Counted from the first letter of the stretch, positions 6,709 through 14,100 are shown. The stretch: 30,471 bases of DNA from JAWKIW01 sp046331175 (GCA_046331175.1 JAXLRI010000027.1:1-30471), one strand, 5' to 3'. Notes: generated by a model not told the origin, from the sequence alone. Numbers and translations are program-made.

Positions 6709-7965
6709 TCAGGACGGCGACGAGGCCAGGGTGATGATCCCGATGTCGGGGGTGACCCCGAGGCGCACGGGGGGCGCCTGGCCCCGCTCCATGCCCACGC
6801 CCTTGGACACGAAGATGCGACGGCCGTCGACCTCGTGCAAGCCGCCGGCGGCGACCGGGCGGGGCACCGCGGACAGCGTCAGCGGGGGCCCGAGGACCGG
6901 CAGCGAGATCTGCCCACCGTGGGTGTGGCCGGCCACCACCAGGTCGACGCGCGTCGGCACCGGGAGCCGCAGCACGGCATCGGGCCGGTGGGCGACGACG
7001 ATCCGGATGTCGTCACCGCCCCGGTCGGCGTCGAGCCCAGCCAACGCTGCCGCCGCCGAGGGCGTCCACACGTCGAGGTCGAGTCCCGCCAGCGTCACGC
7101 GCCGGTCGCGGACGTCGAGGTGCACCACCTCGTCTCGCAGGAGCCGAGCGTCGGTGCCGGCGAAGATCTGCGCCAGCTGGCCCGGCGGGTCGAAGTCGCC
7201 CTGCACCACGTAGACCCCACCCGGGGCGTGGAGGCGCCCGAGCAGCGAGTGGAGCGCACCCAGCTGGTCCGGCAGCGAACCGGGGTCGCCCTGGTACACG
7301 TCGCCGGGCACGAGGATCAGGTCGGGGCGGGCGGCGAGCAGGCGGTCGACGGCCTCCTGCTCGTGCGGTCCGACCGATCGGGTCTGCAGGTCGGCGAGCA
7401 CGCCGATGCGCAGCGGCTCGCGCCCGGCCCGCCCGACGAGCGCGACGGTCGGCTCCTGGACCTCCAGGCGGTCGGGGGCCACCGTGCTGGCCCACCACCC
7501 CACCGGTCCGACGAGCACGCCGAGGGCGAGCACGGCCACCGCCGGGCCGGTGACCGACGACGCCCGCCCCGTCCCGTCCCGGGGGGCGGACGGCCTCGAC
7601 CCCTCGGCGCCGGCCGCCCCAGCCCGGCGGCGGGCGTCTCGGCGGTCACCGACCACCACCGCCAGCACCACCAGCGCCCCGACGGGCAGCCCCACCACCG
7701 CCAGGCGGTACGCGACGTGGGCGACGCCCCACACGTCGAGGCCGATGAGCGGCTGGGCCACGAGCACCAGCGCCAGCACCAGCCCGCCACCGGCGACCGT
7801 GCCGACGACGAGGTCGCCGACGGCCACCCGCCCGTGGGTCCGGGCCCGGCGCACGGCCAGGGCACCCCCGCCGGCGGCGGCCACCAGCGACGCGGCGAGG
7901 GCCACCAGCAGCGCCCCGGTGGCCGTGAGGGGGGCGACGCCGAGCACAGCTGGACCGGGGCTCAC
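6709..7965 (-). CDS. Membrane-anchored calcineurin-like metallophosphoesterase
   Basis: A 418-residue protein from GTG 7965, which overlaps the TGA of the upstream gene as GTGA. The N-terminal part (about residues 8-175) has four to five hydrophobic segments, and the C-terminal part is a calcineurin-like phosphoesterase domain of the YkuE/YaeI type. Visible metal motifs are GDVYQGD (D222), GDFD (256-259, where GNHE/GNHD is usual) and GHTHGGQ (H347, H349). The first motif, normally DxH, reads D192-L-Q194, so one metal ligand is changed. Relatives cleave phosphodiesters or remove phosphate from lipids such as UDP-diacylglucosamine. The substrate here is unknown, and one cannot assume full activity. 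It is probably co-expressed with the DUF4173-type gene. Confidence 0.85.
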   Translation of the reverse strand: MSPGPAVLGVAPLTATGALLVALAASLVAAAGGGALAVRRARTHGRVAVGDLVVGTVAGGGLVLALVLVAQPLIGLDVWGVAHVAYRLAVVGLPVGALVVLAVVVGDRRDARRRAGAAGAEGSRPSAPRDGTGRASSVTGPAVAVLALGVLVGPVGWWASTVAPDRLEVQEPTVALVGRAGREPLRIGVLADLQTRSVGPHEQEAVDRLLAARPDLILVPGDVYQGDPGSLPDQLGALHSLLGRLHAPGGVYVVQGDFDPPGQLAQIFAGTDARLLRDEVVHLDVRDRRVTLAGLDLDVWTPSAAAALAGLDADRGGDDIRIVVAHRPDAVLRLPVPTRVDLVVAGHTHGGQISLPVLGPPLTLSAVPRPVAAGGLHEVDGRRIFVSKGVGMERGQAPPVRLGVTPDIGIITLASSPS

Positions 7966-9704
7966 CGGTCGCACCGACCGGCGAGGGCCTGGGCGGCTGC
8001 CGAGGCCGAGACGTTCGCCTCGACCCACGAGCGCGGGGCCCGACGCCGCTCGCACAGGTGGCGCCGGAGGGACTCGGCCTCCCCCGGTGGCAGCCGGTCG
8101 AGGCCGGCGACCAGGGTGGGGACGGCGTCGTCGCCGAGCGAGCCGTTGTAGGGGACGTCCAGGGCGGGCTGGCCCTTCGGCGGCGCGGGGACGGTGCCGG
8201 CGTGCACGGCCACCGCCCGCTCGACGTTGCGCCCGGCGACCACGGCCTCGGGGTCGCGCACCGCCCACGACACGACGGCCACCACCGCCACGGCCGCCAG
8301 GGCTGCGGTCAACCACCGTCGGCTCGACCACGCGCCGGCGAACGCGACGCCGACCACCACCATGGCCACGCCCAGCCACCACGCCGCCGCCGTGCTGGCC
8401 AGCCGCAGCACCGTCGCACCGTACGCCTGCTCGTACAGGTCCAGTCGCACGATGGCGACGCCGACCACCACCAGGGTGAGGGCCACCGCCGCCAGCCCGA
8501 GGCCGCGGACGACCCACCGCGACGGCCCGCGCTCGACGCGGGCCAGCGCTCGCACGGCGACGAGGGTGCCGATGGTCAGGGCCACCGCGCCGAGCAGCTG
8601 GAAGAAGCCCGAGCGGGCGTACTCGGCGCGGGTCAGACCGGCCGTCTGCAGCACGTGGTCCGCGCCCCCGAGCGCGGTCACCACCTGGGTCGCCACGAAC
8701 GCGCCGTAGGCCACGACCAGGCTGGCCAGCACCACGACGGCCTCCGTGGCGCCGATCGGGCGCCACGGGTGGTGGTCCGGGACCATCGGCGGCTCGTCGG
8801 CCTCCTGGAGCACGACCGCGGCGGCGAGCACGCCCACCACGAGCAGGAGCAGCCGGACCACGAGCTCGCCCAGGTCCACCGGGAGGCGCAGCAACGACGA
8901 GAACACGGCGTCACCCGCGGCGAGGAGCACGACGAGCAGGGCGAAGATCGGCGCCGCGAGCAGCAGGCCGCGCAGCAGCGCCAGCACCCCCCGCCGGCGG
9001 TTGCCGTCACCGCCGGGTGTCGCCACCCGCACGACGTCACGGGTGTGCAGCGGCGATCGGACGCCGGCGACCATGGCCCGACCGCCCCGGAGGGCGAGGT
9101 CGAGGGGCGCCACGTCGGCCAGGGTGCCGCCCCTCGCGTACGACGCCGCCACCAGCACCAGGCCGCCGGCGACCAGCACGACCAGCGGGGCCACCCAGGG
9201 GCTGGTGCGCAGGACGAGGAGCCCGCCGGCGCCGACGGCGACGGCGGCCACCACCTGGGCCTGGCGGTTCACCAGCCGACCGTGGGCCACCAGGACGACC
9301 ACCCCGACCGCGACCACCAGCGCGCCGCCCACGCCGTCCGGGCGCACCAGCCCGACCGCCGCGGCCGTCACCCCGGCCAGGGCCAGCAGCAGGGCGTCCC
9401 GCCGCCGCGGCGCCGACCGCACCGGCGCCGTGGGGCGAGGCGGCGGGGGCGGTGGCGCCGGCGGAGGCGGGACCGGGGTGGCCGGCCCTGACGGCGGGGC
9501 CGGCGGCCGGGGCGGGGGTGCTGGCGGGGGCGGCGGGGACGCCCAGGGCGGCGGGGGCGCCGCCGGGGCGGCCCACGGCGAGCGGCCGGTCGCCGAGTCG
9601 GTCGTCGAGCCGGTCGACGAGTCGGTCGTCGTGTCGATCGACGAGCCGGTCGCCGAGTCGGTCGTCGAGCCGGTCGTGGTGTCGGTCGTGGTGTCGGTCG
9701 TCAT
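7962..9704 (-). CDS. DUF4173/DUF4153-type multi-pass membrane protein with a Thr/Asp repeat and Pro-rich head
   Basis: A 580-residue protein from ATG 9704, with a good GAGGAGG ribosome site at 9714-9720. Residues 1-40 are short Thr-Thr-Asp/Ser repeats, 43-93 are almost all Pro and Ala, and the rest holds about ten to twelve membrane segments. The block LTRAEYARSGFFQLL (about 357-371) is characteristic of the DUF4173 family. The last 80 residues form a soluble tail (PPGEAESLRRHLCERR...). The family has no settled function. It lies 88 bp downstream of the histidine kinase and overlaps the phosphoesterase by 4 nt, so RR, HK, DUF4173 and phosphoesterase may form one transcript. The disordered cytoplasmic head could bind partners, which is a guess. 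Confidence 0.82.
   Translation of the reverse strand: MTTDTTTDTTTGSTTDSATGSSIDTTTDSSTGSTTDSATGRSPWAAPAAPPPPWASPPPPPAPPPRPPAPPSGPATPVPPPPAPPPPPPRPTAPVRSAPRRRDALLLALAGVTAAAVGLVRPDGVGGALVVAVGVVVLVAHGRLVNRQAQVVAAVAVGAGGLLVLRTSPWVAPLVVLVAGGLVLVAASYARGGTLADVAPLDLALRGGRAMVAGVRSPLHTRDVVRVATPGGDGNRRRGVLALLRGLLLAAPIFALLVVLLAAGDAVFSSLLRLPVDLGELVVRLLLLVVGVLAAAVVLQEADEPPMVPDHHPWRPIGATEAVVVLASLVVAYGAFVATQVVTALGGADHVLQTAGLTRAEYARSGFFQLLGAVALTIGTLVAVRALARVERGPSRWVVRGLGLAAVALTLVVVGVAIVRLDLYEQAYGATVLRLASTAAAWWLGVAMVVVGVAFAGAWSSRRWLTAALAAVAVVAVVSWAVRDPEAVVAGRNVERAVAVHAGTVPAPPKGQPALDVPYNGSLGDDAVPTLVAGLDRLPPGEAESLRRHLCERRRAPRSWVEANVSASAAAQALAGRCDR
9590..9704 (-). repeat. Degenerate 12-bp tandem repeat coding Thr-Thr-Asp/Ser
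   Basis: The first 38 codons of the DUF4173-type gene are built from near-copies of a GTCGGTCGT-type unit with a period of 12 bp. On the protein this gives four-residue repeats of Thr, Asp, Ser and Gly. Such DNA is prone to slippage, so copy number may vary between strains. Confidence 0.6.
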
Positions 9705-9720
9705 GGCGCGTGTCCTCCTC

Positions 9721-9756
9721 GGGCGGGGACCGCGCGGGCGCGCGCGTCCACCGCCC
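9721..9756 (-). other. Strong hairpin between histidine kinase and DUF4173-type gene
   Basis: GGGCGG/CCGCCC plus GGAC/GTCC plus CGCGC/GCGCG pair to make about 15 bp with two single-base bulges. In the transcript it sits directly before the GAGGAGG ribosome site of the gene at 9704. It could attenuate transcription, mark an mRNA processing point, or be a terminator without a T-run. Confidence 0.4.
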
Positions 9757-9792
9757 CTCCTCGTGTGTGGGTGCGCCCGGGTCGGGCGCGGC

Positions 9793-10815
9793 TCAGGCCG
9801 GGAGCTCGATCACCATCCGGCAGCCATGGGGGGTGCGATCCTCGGCACGGATCTGGCCCCCGTGCAGGTCGACGATCCAGCGGGCGATGGCCAGGCCGAG
9901 CCCGGCCCCGCCGCGATCGGCGGCCCGGGCCCGGTCGGCCCGGTAGAAGCGCTCGAAGACCCGACCCCGCTCCTCGACCGGGATGCCGGGACCGTCGTCG
10001 GCGACCTCGATGACCACCCGGCCGCCCTCCAGGCGACCCGACAGGTCGACGGCGCCGCCGGGCGGCGAGTGGCGGGCGGCGTTGGCCACCAGGTTGGCGA
10101 CGACCTGGTGGAAGCGCTCGGGGTCGGCCTCCACGGCGAGCCCGGCGGGCTGCACCGCGACCCGCAGGTCGAGGTCGTCGCGCAGCAGGCGGCCCTCGTC
10201 GGCGGCCACGCCGAGCAGGTCGGCCACCGGCACCCGGCGGGTGTGCAGCGGGCTGGCCCCGGACTCGAGCCGCGAGAGGTCGAGCAGCTGGGCGACCAGG
10301 CGCGAGAGGCGCTCGGTCTGGACCAGCATCAGGCGCAGCTCGTCGGGGTCGGCCGGTTCGACGCCGTCGACGATGTTCTCGAGCTTGGCCTGCAGCGCCG
10401 ACAGCGGCGTGCGCAGCTCGTGGGACACGTTGGCGATCAGGTCGCGCCGCTGGCGATCGGCCTCGGCCAGCTCGGCGGCCATGGTGTTGAAGGCGGTGGC
10501 GAGCCGGCCGACCTCGTCACGGGCCGAGTCGCGGACCCACTGGTCGTACTCGCCGCGGGCCACCCGGGTGGCCGCCGCCTCCATCTCGCGCAGCGGGGCC
10601 GTCAGGCCGTGGGCGACGAACCGGACGAACACGAGTGAGATGGCCATGGCGATGACCGGGCGGAGGATCACCGGGATGCCGAGGCGAAGGCCGATCTGGC
10701 TGACCACGGCGGCCACGCCCACGGCCAGGACGATCACGATGGCGAACTTCATCCGCACCGACGAGATGCGGTCGAGGGGCCGCCAGTCGAAGCGCGACCG
10801 CCGGCGCTCAGGCAC
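9793..10815 (-). CDS. Sensor histidine kinase with very short extracytoplasmic loop
   Basis: A 340-residue kinase from GTG 10815, overlapping the response-regulator stop by 8 nt. Two membrane helices (about 23-40 and 49-66) are separated by only about eight residues, which is the layout of intramembrane-sensing kinases. A HAMP domain follows (about 68-120), then HisKA with NVSHELRTPL (phospho-acceptor H132), and HATPase_c with an N-box NLVANAARHS, a G1 box DDGPGIP and a G2 box GAGLGLAIA. It should autophosphorylate and pass phosphate to the regulator encoded just upstream. The signal is unknown; with no real sensor domain it may respond to membrane state or to a partner such as the DUF4173-type protein. 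The start is supported by the overlap. Confidence 0.92.
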   Translation of the reverse strand: MPERRRSRFDWRPLDRISSVRMKFAIVIVLAVGVAAVVSQIGLRLGIPVILRPVIAMAISLVFVRFVAHGLTAPLREMEAAATRVARGEYDQWVRDSARDEVGRLATAFNTMAAELAEADRQRRDLIANVSHELRTPLSALQAKLENIVDGVEPADPDELRLMLVQTERLSRLVAQLLDLSRLESGASPLHTRRVPVADLLGVAADEGRLLRDDLDLRVAVQPAGLAVEADPERFHQVVANLVANAARHSPPGGAVDLSGRLEGGRVVIEVADDGPGIPVEERGRVFERFYRADRARAADRGGAGLGLAIARWIVDLHGGQIRAEDRTPHGCRMVIELPA

Positions 10816-11506
10816 GGCCGTCCTCGACCGAGTAGCCGACCGCGTGCACGGTGCGGATGACGTCGTTGCCGAGCTTGCGGCGGATCGCGCGCACGTGGGA
10901 GTCGACCGTGCGGGCCCCGGAGCCGTCGCGGTAGCCCCACACCTCGGCCAGGAGCTGCTCGCGCGTGCGCACCACGCCCGGCCGCCGAGCCAGGAACACG
11001 AGCAGGTCGAACTCGGTCGGCGTGAGGTGGACCGCCTCGTCGTCGCGCCGGACCCGTCGACCGGCGACGTCGATCTCGATCGTGCCGACGTGCAGGACCT
11101 CGTCCTCGGCATCCGCGGGGGCATCGGTGCGCACGGCGGCCTCGTCGGCCCGGCGCAGGATCGCCTGCACGCGCGCCACCAGCTCGCGGGGGCTGAACGG
11201 CTTGGTCAGGTAGTCGTCGGCGCCCACGGAGAGGCCGACGACCTTGTCGGTCTCGGAGTCGCGCGCCGTCAGCATGAGGACCGGCACCCGCCGGTCGCGC
11301 TGGATGCGGCGGCAGACCTCGAGGCCGTCGAGGCCCGGCAACATGAGGTCGAGCACGACCAGGTCGGGGCGCACGCGCTCGACCACGTCGACACCGGCCG
11401 GCCCGTCGGCCGCCACCGAGACGTCGAACCCCTCGCTCTCCAGGCGGGCGGCGACGGCCGAGGCGATCGCCTGCTCGTCCTCCACCACGACGATGCTGCG
11501 TCGCAT
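10808..11506 (-). CDS. OmpR/PhoB-family response regulator
   Basis: A 232-residue regulator. The receiver domain (4-118) has the acidic pair E9/D10, phospho-acceptor D53 in LDLML, T80 and K102 (LTKPF). A winged-helix Trans_reg_C domain follows (about 138-230), with the HLTPTEFDLLVFLARRPG block and the recognition-helix region RTVDSHVRAIRRKLG. The start is ATG 11506; a TAGGGT -10 lies 7 nt upstream, so the mRNA is probably leaderless. The histidine kinase gene overlaps its end. A direct repeat with 11-bp spacing lies about 45-63 bp upstream and could be its own binding site. The target genes are not known. Confidence 0.94.
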   Translation of the reverse strand: MRRSIVVVEDEQAIASAVAARLESEGFDVSVAADGPAGVDVVERVRPDLVVLDLMLPGLDGLEVCRRIQRDRRVPVLMLTARDSETDKVVGLSVGADDYLTKPFSPRELVARVQAILRRADEAAVRTDAPADAEDEVLHVGTIEIDVAGRRVRRDDEAVHLTPTEFDLLVFLARRPGVVRTREQLLAEVWGYRDGSGARTVDSHVRAIRRKLGNDVIRTVHAVGYSVEDGRA

Positions 11507-11513
11507 GGGCCAG

Positions 11514-11519
11514 ACCCTA
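11514..11519 (-). promoter_or_regulatory. -10 hexamer of leaderless response-regulator promoter (TAGGGT)
   Basis: TAGGGT ends 7 nt before ATG 11506, which puts the transcript start at or beside the ATG. There is no Shine-Dalgarno sequence. The same hexamer occurs before the ECF sigma gene. Confidence 0.5.
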
Positions 11520-11550
11520 CGAAACCGGCGGTGGAGAAGTCCCGCGCGCC

Positions 11551-11569
11551 GTGTGCAGATGGTGTGCAG
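11551..11569 (-). promoter_or_regulatory. Direct repeat with 11-bp period, candidate response-regulator binding site
   Basis: GTGTGCAG occurs at 11551-11558 and 11562-11569 (CTGCACAC twice on the gene strand), with starts 11 bp apart. Direct repeats one helical turn apart are typical OmpR-family dimer sites. It lies about 32 bp upstream of the TAGGGT -10 of the response regulator, where an activator would bind. Confidence 0.4.
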
Positions 11570-11646
11570 GTCCCTCGCTCCTGTCCGCGAGGACGGCTCC
11601 CCCGCCCACCCGACGCCACACCGGCCGGTGGCAGGTGGGACCGCGA

Positions 11647-11662
11647 GTAGAACGCGTTCTAC
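11647..11662. promoter_or_regulatory. KstR-type operator (perfect palindrome) before the amidohydrolase
   Basis: GTAGAACGCGTTCTAC is a perfect 16-bp palindrome. Its core TAGAACGCGTTCTA matches the mycobacterial KstR consensus TnnAACnnGTTnnA at every fixed position. It overlaps the TACAGT -10 and lies 9 bp before ATG 11672, ideal for repression. Related boxes occur at 18337 and 23706. Confidence 0.75.
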
Positions 11663-11665
11663 AGT
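11660..11665 (+). promoter_or_regulatory. -10 hexamer of leaderless amidohydrolase promoter (TACAGT)
   Basis: TACAGT fits TAnnnT, overlaps the right end of the KstR-type box, and ends 6 nt before ATG 11672. The transcript should begin at or next to the start codon. Confidence 0.5.
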
Positions 11666-11671
11666 GGGGCC

Positions 11672-12544
11672 ATGAGCACGCCCTTCGACGGCATCGGCAC
11701 CATCGACACCATGGTCGGGTTCCCCAAGCGCGACCGCCGGGAGACCTACCGCTTCCTCGACCCGCTGCTGCGCGACACCGAGAGCAAGGAGGAGTTCTCC
11801 TTCCCGGCGCAGTACATGTTCAAGGACCTGCCGGCCGAGGCCGACGACAACGTCGACCCGGTGGCCGTCGTGCTCGACAACCTCGATCGCTACGGCGTGG
11901 CCCGGGCCATGGTCGGCGTCCGCAAGGACCGCCCCGACGCCGTCCGCGCCCTCGAGCAGCACCCCGACCGCTTCTTCGCCTCGGTCGAGATCGACCCCAA
12001 CGGCGGCATGGACGCCGTGCGCTACCTGGTCGAGATGGTCGAGACCTTCGGCGCCAAGGCGGCCACCACCTTCCCGGCCGGCTACGGCGTGCCCATCAAC
12101 GACAAGCGCTACTACCCGATCTACGCCAAGTGCATCGAGCTCGACATCCCGATCTTCGTGTGCGCCGGCGTCCCCGGCCCGCGGGTCCCGATGGCCTCGC
12201 AGAAGGTCGAGCTGATCGACGAGGTCTGCTGGTTCTTCCCCGAGCTGAAGTTCGTCATGCGCCACGGTGCCGAGCCGTGGACCGACCTGGCCGTCAAGCT
12301 CATGCTCAAGTGGCCGAACCTCTACTACTCGACGTCGGCCTTCGCCCCGAAGCACTACCCGAAGGCGATCGTCGACTACGCCAACACCCGCGGCAGCGAG
12401 AAGGTGCTCTACGCCGGCTACTTCCCCGCCGGGCTGACCTACGACCGCATCTGGAACGACATGCCGAACGTGCCGCTCAAGGACGACGTCTGGCCCAAGT
12501 TCCTGCGCGACAACGCGGTGCGCGTCCTCGGCCTGGAGGGCTGA
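11672..12544 (+). CDS. Amidohydrolase-2-fold protein lacking the canonical N-terminal metal ligands
   Basis: A 290-residue TIM-barrel protein of the Amidohydro_2 type (the fold of ACMSD and related decarboxylases and hydrolases). Members usually begin with DxHxH; here the strand reads D12-T-M14-V-G16, so both histidines are missing. The distal motif, usually GSDYP, reads YAGYFP, so the aspartate is missing too. One barrel histidine remains, H198 in MRHGAEPW. The protein may be a non-hydrolytic member, a binding protein, or an enzyme with other chemistry. A KstR-type palindrome overlaps its promoter, linking it to sterol metabolism. Translation is probably leaderless from ATG 11672. It converges with the Gly/Asn-repeat membrane protein. 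Confidence 0.82.
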   Translation: MSTPFDGIGTIDTMVGFPKRDRRETYRFLDPLLRDTESKEEFSFPAQYMFKDLPAEADDNVDPVAVVLDNLDRYGVARAMVGVRKDRPDAVRALEQHPDRFFASVEIDPNGGMDAVRYLVEMVETFGAKAATTFPAGYGVPINDKRYYPIYAKCIELDIPIFVCAGVPGPRVPMASQKVELIDEVCWFFPELKFVMRHGAEPWTDLAVKLMLKWPNLYYSTSAFAPKHYPKAIVDYANTRGSEKVLYAGYFPAGLTYDRIWNDMPNVPLKDDVWPKFLRDNAVRVLGLEG

Positions 12545-12551
12545 GCCCGAC

Positions 12552-12577
12552 GCCGGCGGCGCCGAGCGCTCGCCGGC
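12552..12577. terminator. Candidate terminator hairpin between convergent genes
   Basis: GCCGGCG (12552-12558) pairs perfectly with CGCCGGC (12571-12577) around a 12-nt loop. It sits between the amidohydrolase stop and the stop of the minus-strand gene and could serve both. No T-run. Confidence 0.4.
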
Positions 12578-13485
12578 TACTTGTCCTTGCCCTTGCCCGG
12601 CTTGGCCGTGGTCGTCGTGGTCGGCCGGGCCGGGGTGGTCGGCCGGGACGGCGTCGTCGGGGTGACCGACGAGGGCACGTTGCCGTTGCCGTTGCCCCCG
12701 GCGTTGCCGTTGCCCTTGCCCCCGGCGTTGCCGTTGCCCTTGCCCCCGGCGTTGCCGTTCTCGCCGGCGTCGCCGCTGCCGTCGTCGTCGCCACCGCCCT
12801 GGCGAGGGTCGACGACCTGCCCCGGCGCCTCGCCCCCACCGATGCCGGGGTTCACCCCGCCCTGCCCGGGCGCCGCGCCGCTCGCCCCCGGATCGGTGGG
12901 CACGGTGCCACCGTTGGCCACGAGCCCGGGCGGCTCGCCGCCACCCACACCGAGGTTGGTGCCTTCCGGGCCGGGAGCCGCGCCGCTGGCACCAGGGGCT
13001 GCACCGGTCGGACCGCCGCCCGTCGGCGGGACCGTGGTGGAGGTCGTCGCCGGACCGTCGCCGTCGGCCGTGGTCGGCAGATCGATCCCGATGGGGGCCA
13101 CGAGGCGATGGGCCGCGTTCTGCACGGGGGCGGGCAGAGCACCGGCGGCCGCCAGCCCGGCGGTGCCGAGCAGCACGGCGCCGGCGACGACGGCCGCCGC
13201 CACGGCCTTCCGACCGGACCGACCGTCAGTGGGCGCGAGGGATCCGCGATCGAGCGCGACGGCGGCCATCGCCGCGAGGTGGTCCTGGGCCACCGCCGGG
13301 TCGGGGTCGACGAGGAAGGCCTGCCGCAGGTCGGCCGCGACCGCGTCGACGGACTCGGCCAGATCGCCGGAGAGGCCGTCCGACCGCGCGTCGGTCAGGT
13401 CGAGGACCCGGTCGCCGCCGGGCGCGCCGGATGGCTCACCGTGTGCGTGGTCAGCCACGCCGTCGCCTCCGGTCACCTCGGTCAT
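12577..13485 (-). CDS. Single-pass membrane protein with Gly/Asn repeat, possible anti-sigma partner
   Basis: A 302-residue protein from ATG 13485; a GTG directly before it is a possible alternative. The cytoplasmic part (1-92) is acidic and has a helix (DAVAADLRQAFLVDPDP). One membrane helix follows (about 93-116), then a short segment with APVQNAAHRLVAPIGIDLP, and then a long region rich in Gly, Ala and Pro. This ends in octapeptide AGGKGNGN repeats, a Thr/Pro stretch, and a basic tail KPGKGKDK. Proteins of this layout often follow ECF sigma genes in actinobacteria. It starts 49 bp after the sigma gene stop. The zinc anti-sigma motif HxxxCxxC is absent, so the anti-sigma role is inference from position and topology only. 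Confidence 0.72.
   Translation of the reverse strand: MTEVTGGDGVADHAHGEPSGAPGGDRVLDLTDARSDGLSGDLAESVDAVAADLRQAFLVDPDPAVAQDHLAAMAAVALDRGSLAPTDGRSGRKAVAAAVVAGAVLLGTAGLAAAGALPAPVQNAAHRLVAPIGIDLPTTADGDGPATTSTTVPPTGGGPTGAAPGASGAAPGPEGTNLGVGGGEPPGLVANGGTVPTDPGASGAAPGQGGVNPGIGGGEAPGQVVDPRQGGGDDDGSGDAGENGNAGGKGNGNAGGKGNGNAGGNGNGNVPSSVTPTTPSRPTTPARPTTTTTAKPGKGKDK
12679..12750 (-). repeat. Three 24-bp tandem repeats coding AGGKGNGN
   Basis: Units at 12679-12702, 12703-12726 and 12727-12750. The last two are identical; the first differs in one codon (Asn for Lys). They lie in the predicted extracytoplasmic part of the membrane protein and give a flexible, slightly basic, glycine-rich linker. Copy number could vary by slippage. 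Confidence 0.85.
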
Positions 13486-13533
13486 CACCGCAGTGATCGC
13501 CCACCGGCACCGGTTCGATACCAGCGCCCGATG

Positions 13534-14100
13534 TCACGGTCTTCGCTCCTCGTCGTCGTCGCCGGCCAGCAAGCGCTGCAGGGCGGCCGTGGCGCGACGC
13601 AGCAACGCCTTGACCGCCGACTCGGGCTTGCCCACCACCGTGGCGATGTCTCGCACCTGCAGGTCGGCGAGCACCCGCAGCAGGAGCACCGCCCGCTGGT
13701 CCTCGGTGAGGCGATCGATGGCCTCGAGCACCCCGGCCGCCCGCAAGCGCTGCATCGCCTCGGACTCCCCGTCGGTGAGCAGGAGCACGCGCTCGCCCAG
13801 CTCGTCGGTCGGGACGGGGTCCTCGGGCCGGCGGCCGTGCCGACGCAGCGCGTCGACGACGCGGTGGTGGGCGATCGTGAGCAGCCACGACCGGAAGTGC
13901 TGCTCGTCGCCCTCGAACCCGCCGATCCCGCGCACCACCGACACGAAGACCTCAGCGGTGATGTCCTCGGGCTCGAAGGTCCCGCGCGAGCGGGCGAACC
14001 CGAGGACCAGCGGCGCGGTGTCCCGGTAGATGGTGGTGAGCGCATCGTGGTCGCCGCCCTTGGCCGCGGCGAGCACGCGCGGGAAGTCCTCGCCGATCAC
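13534..14100 (-). CDS. ECF-type RNA polymerase sigma factor
   Basis: A 188-residue sigma-70 family protein of ECF size. Region 2 runs from about 10 to 90, with FEPEDITAEVFVSVVRGIGGF and the -10 binding helix FRSWLLTIAHHRVVDALRR. Region 4 is at about 130-180, starting with LTEDQRAVLLLRVLADLQ and followed by a helix-turn-helix (DIATVVGKPESAVKALLRRA). No extra C-terminal domain is present. The start is ATG 14100. A TAGGGT -10 about 77 nt upstream suggests a leadered mRNA of about 70 nt. The membrane protein downstream, in the same direction, is the natural candidate for controlling it. The regulon and signal are unknown. Confidence 0.92.
   Translation of the reverse strand: MIGEDFPRVLAAAKGGDHDALTTIYRDTAPLVLGFARSRGTFEPEDITAEVFVSVVRGIGGFEGDEQHFRSWLLTIAHHRVVDALRRHGRRPEDPVPTDELGERVLLLTDGESEAMQRLRAAGVLEAIDRLTEDQRAVLLLRVLADLQVRDIATVVGKPESAVKALLRRATAALQRLLAGDDDEERRP

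Noticed and set aside
6709..8766. Extended start for the metallophosphoesterase
   Set aside because: The extension reads through the DUF4173-type gene in another frame and is Arg/Gly-rich noise. GTG 7965 with a GTGA overlap is the better start.
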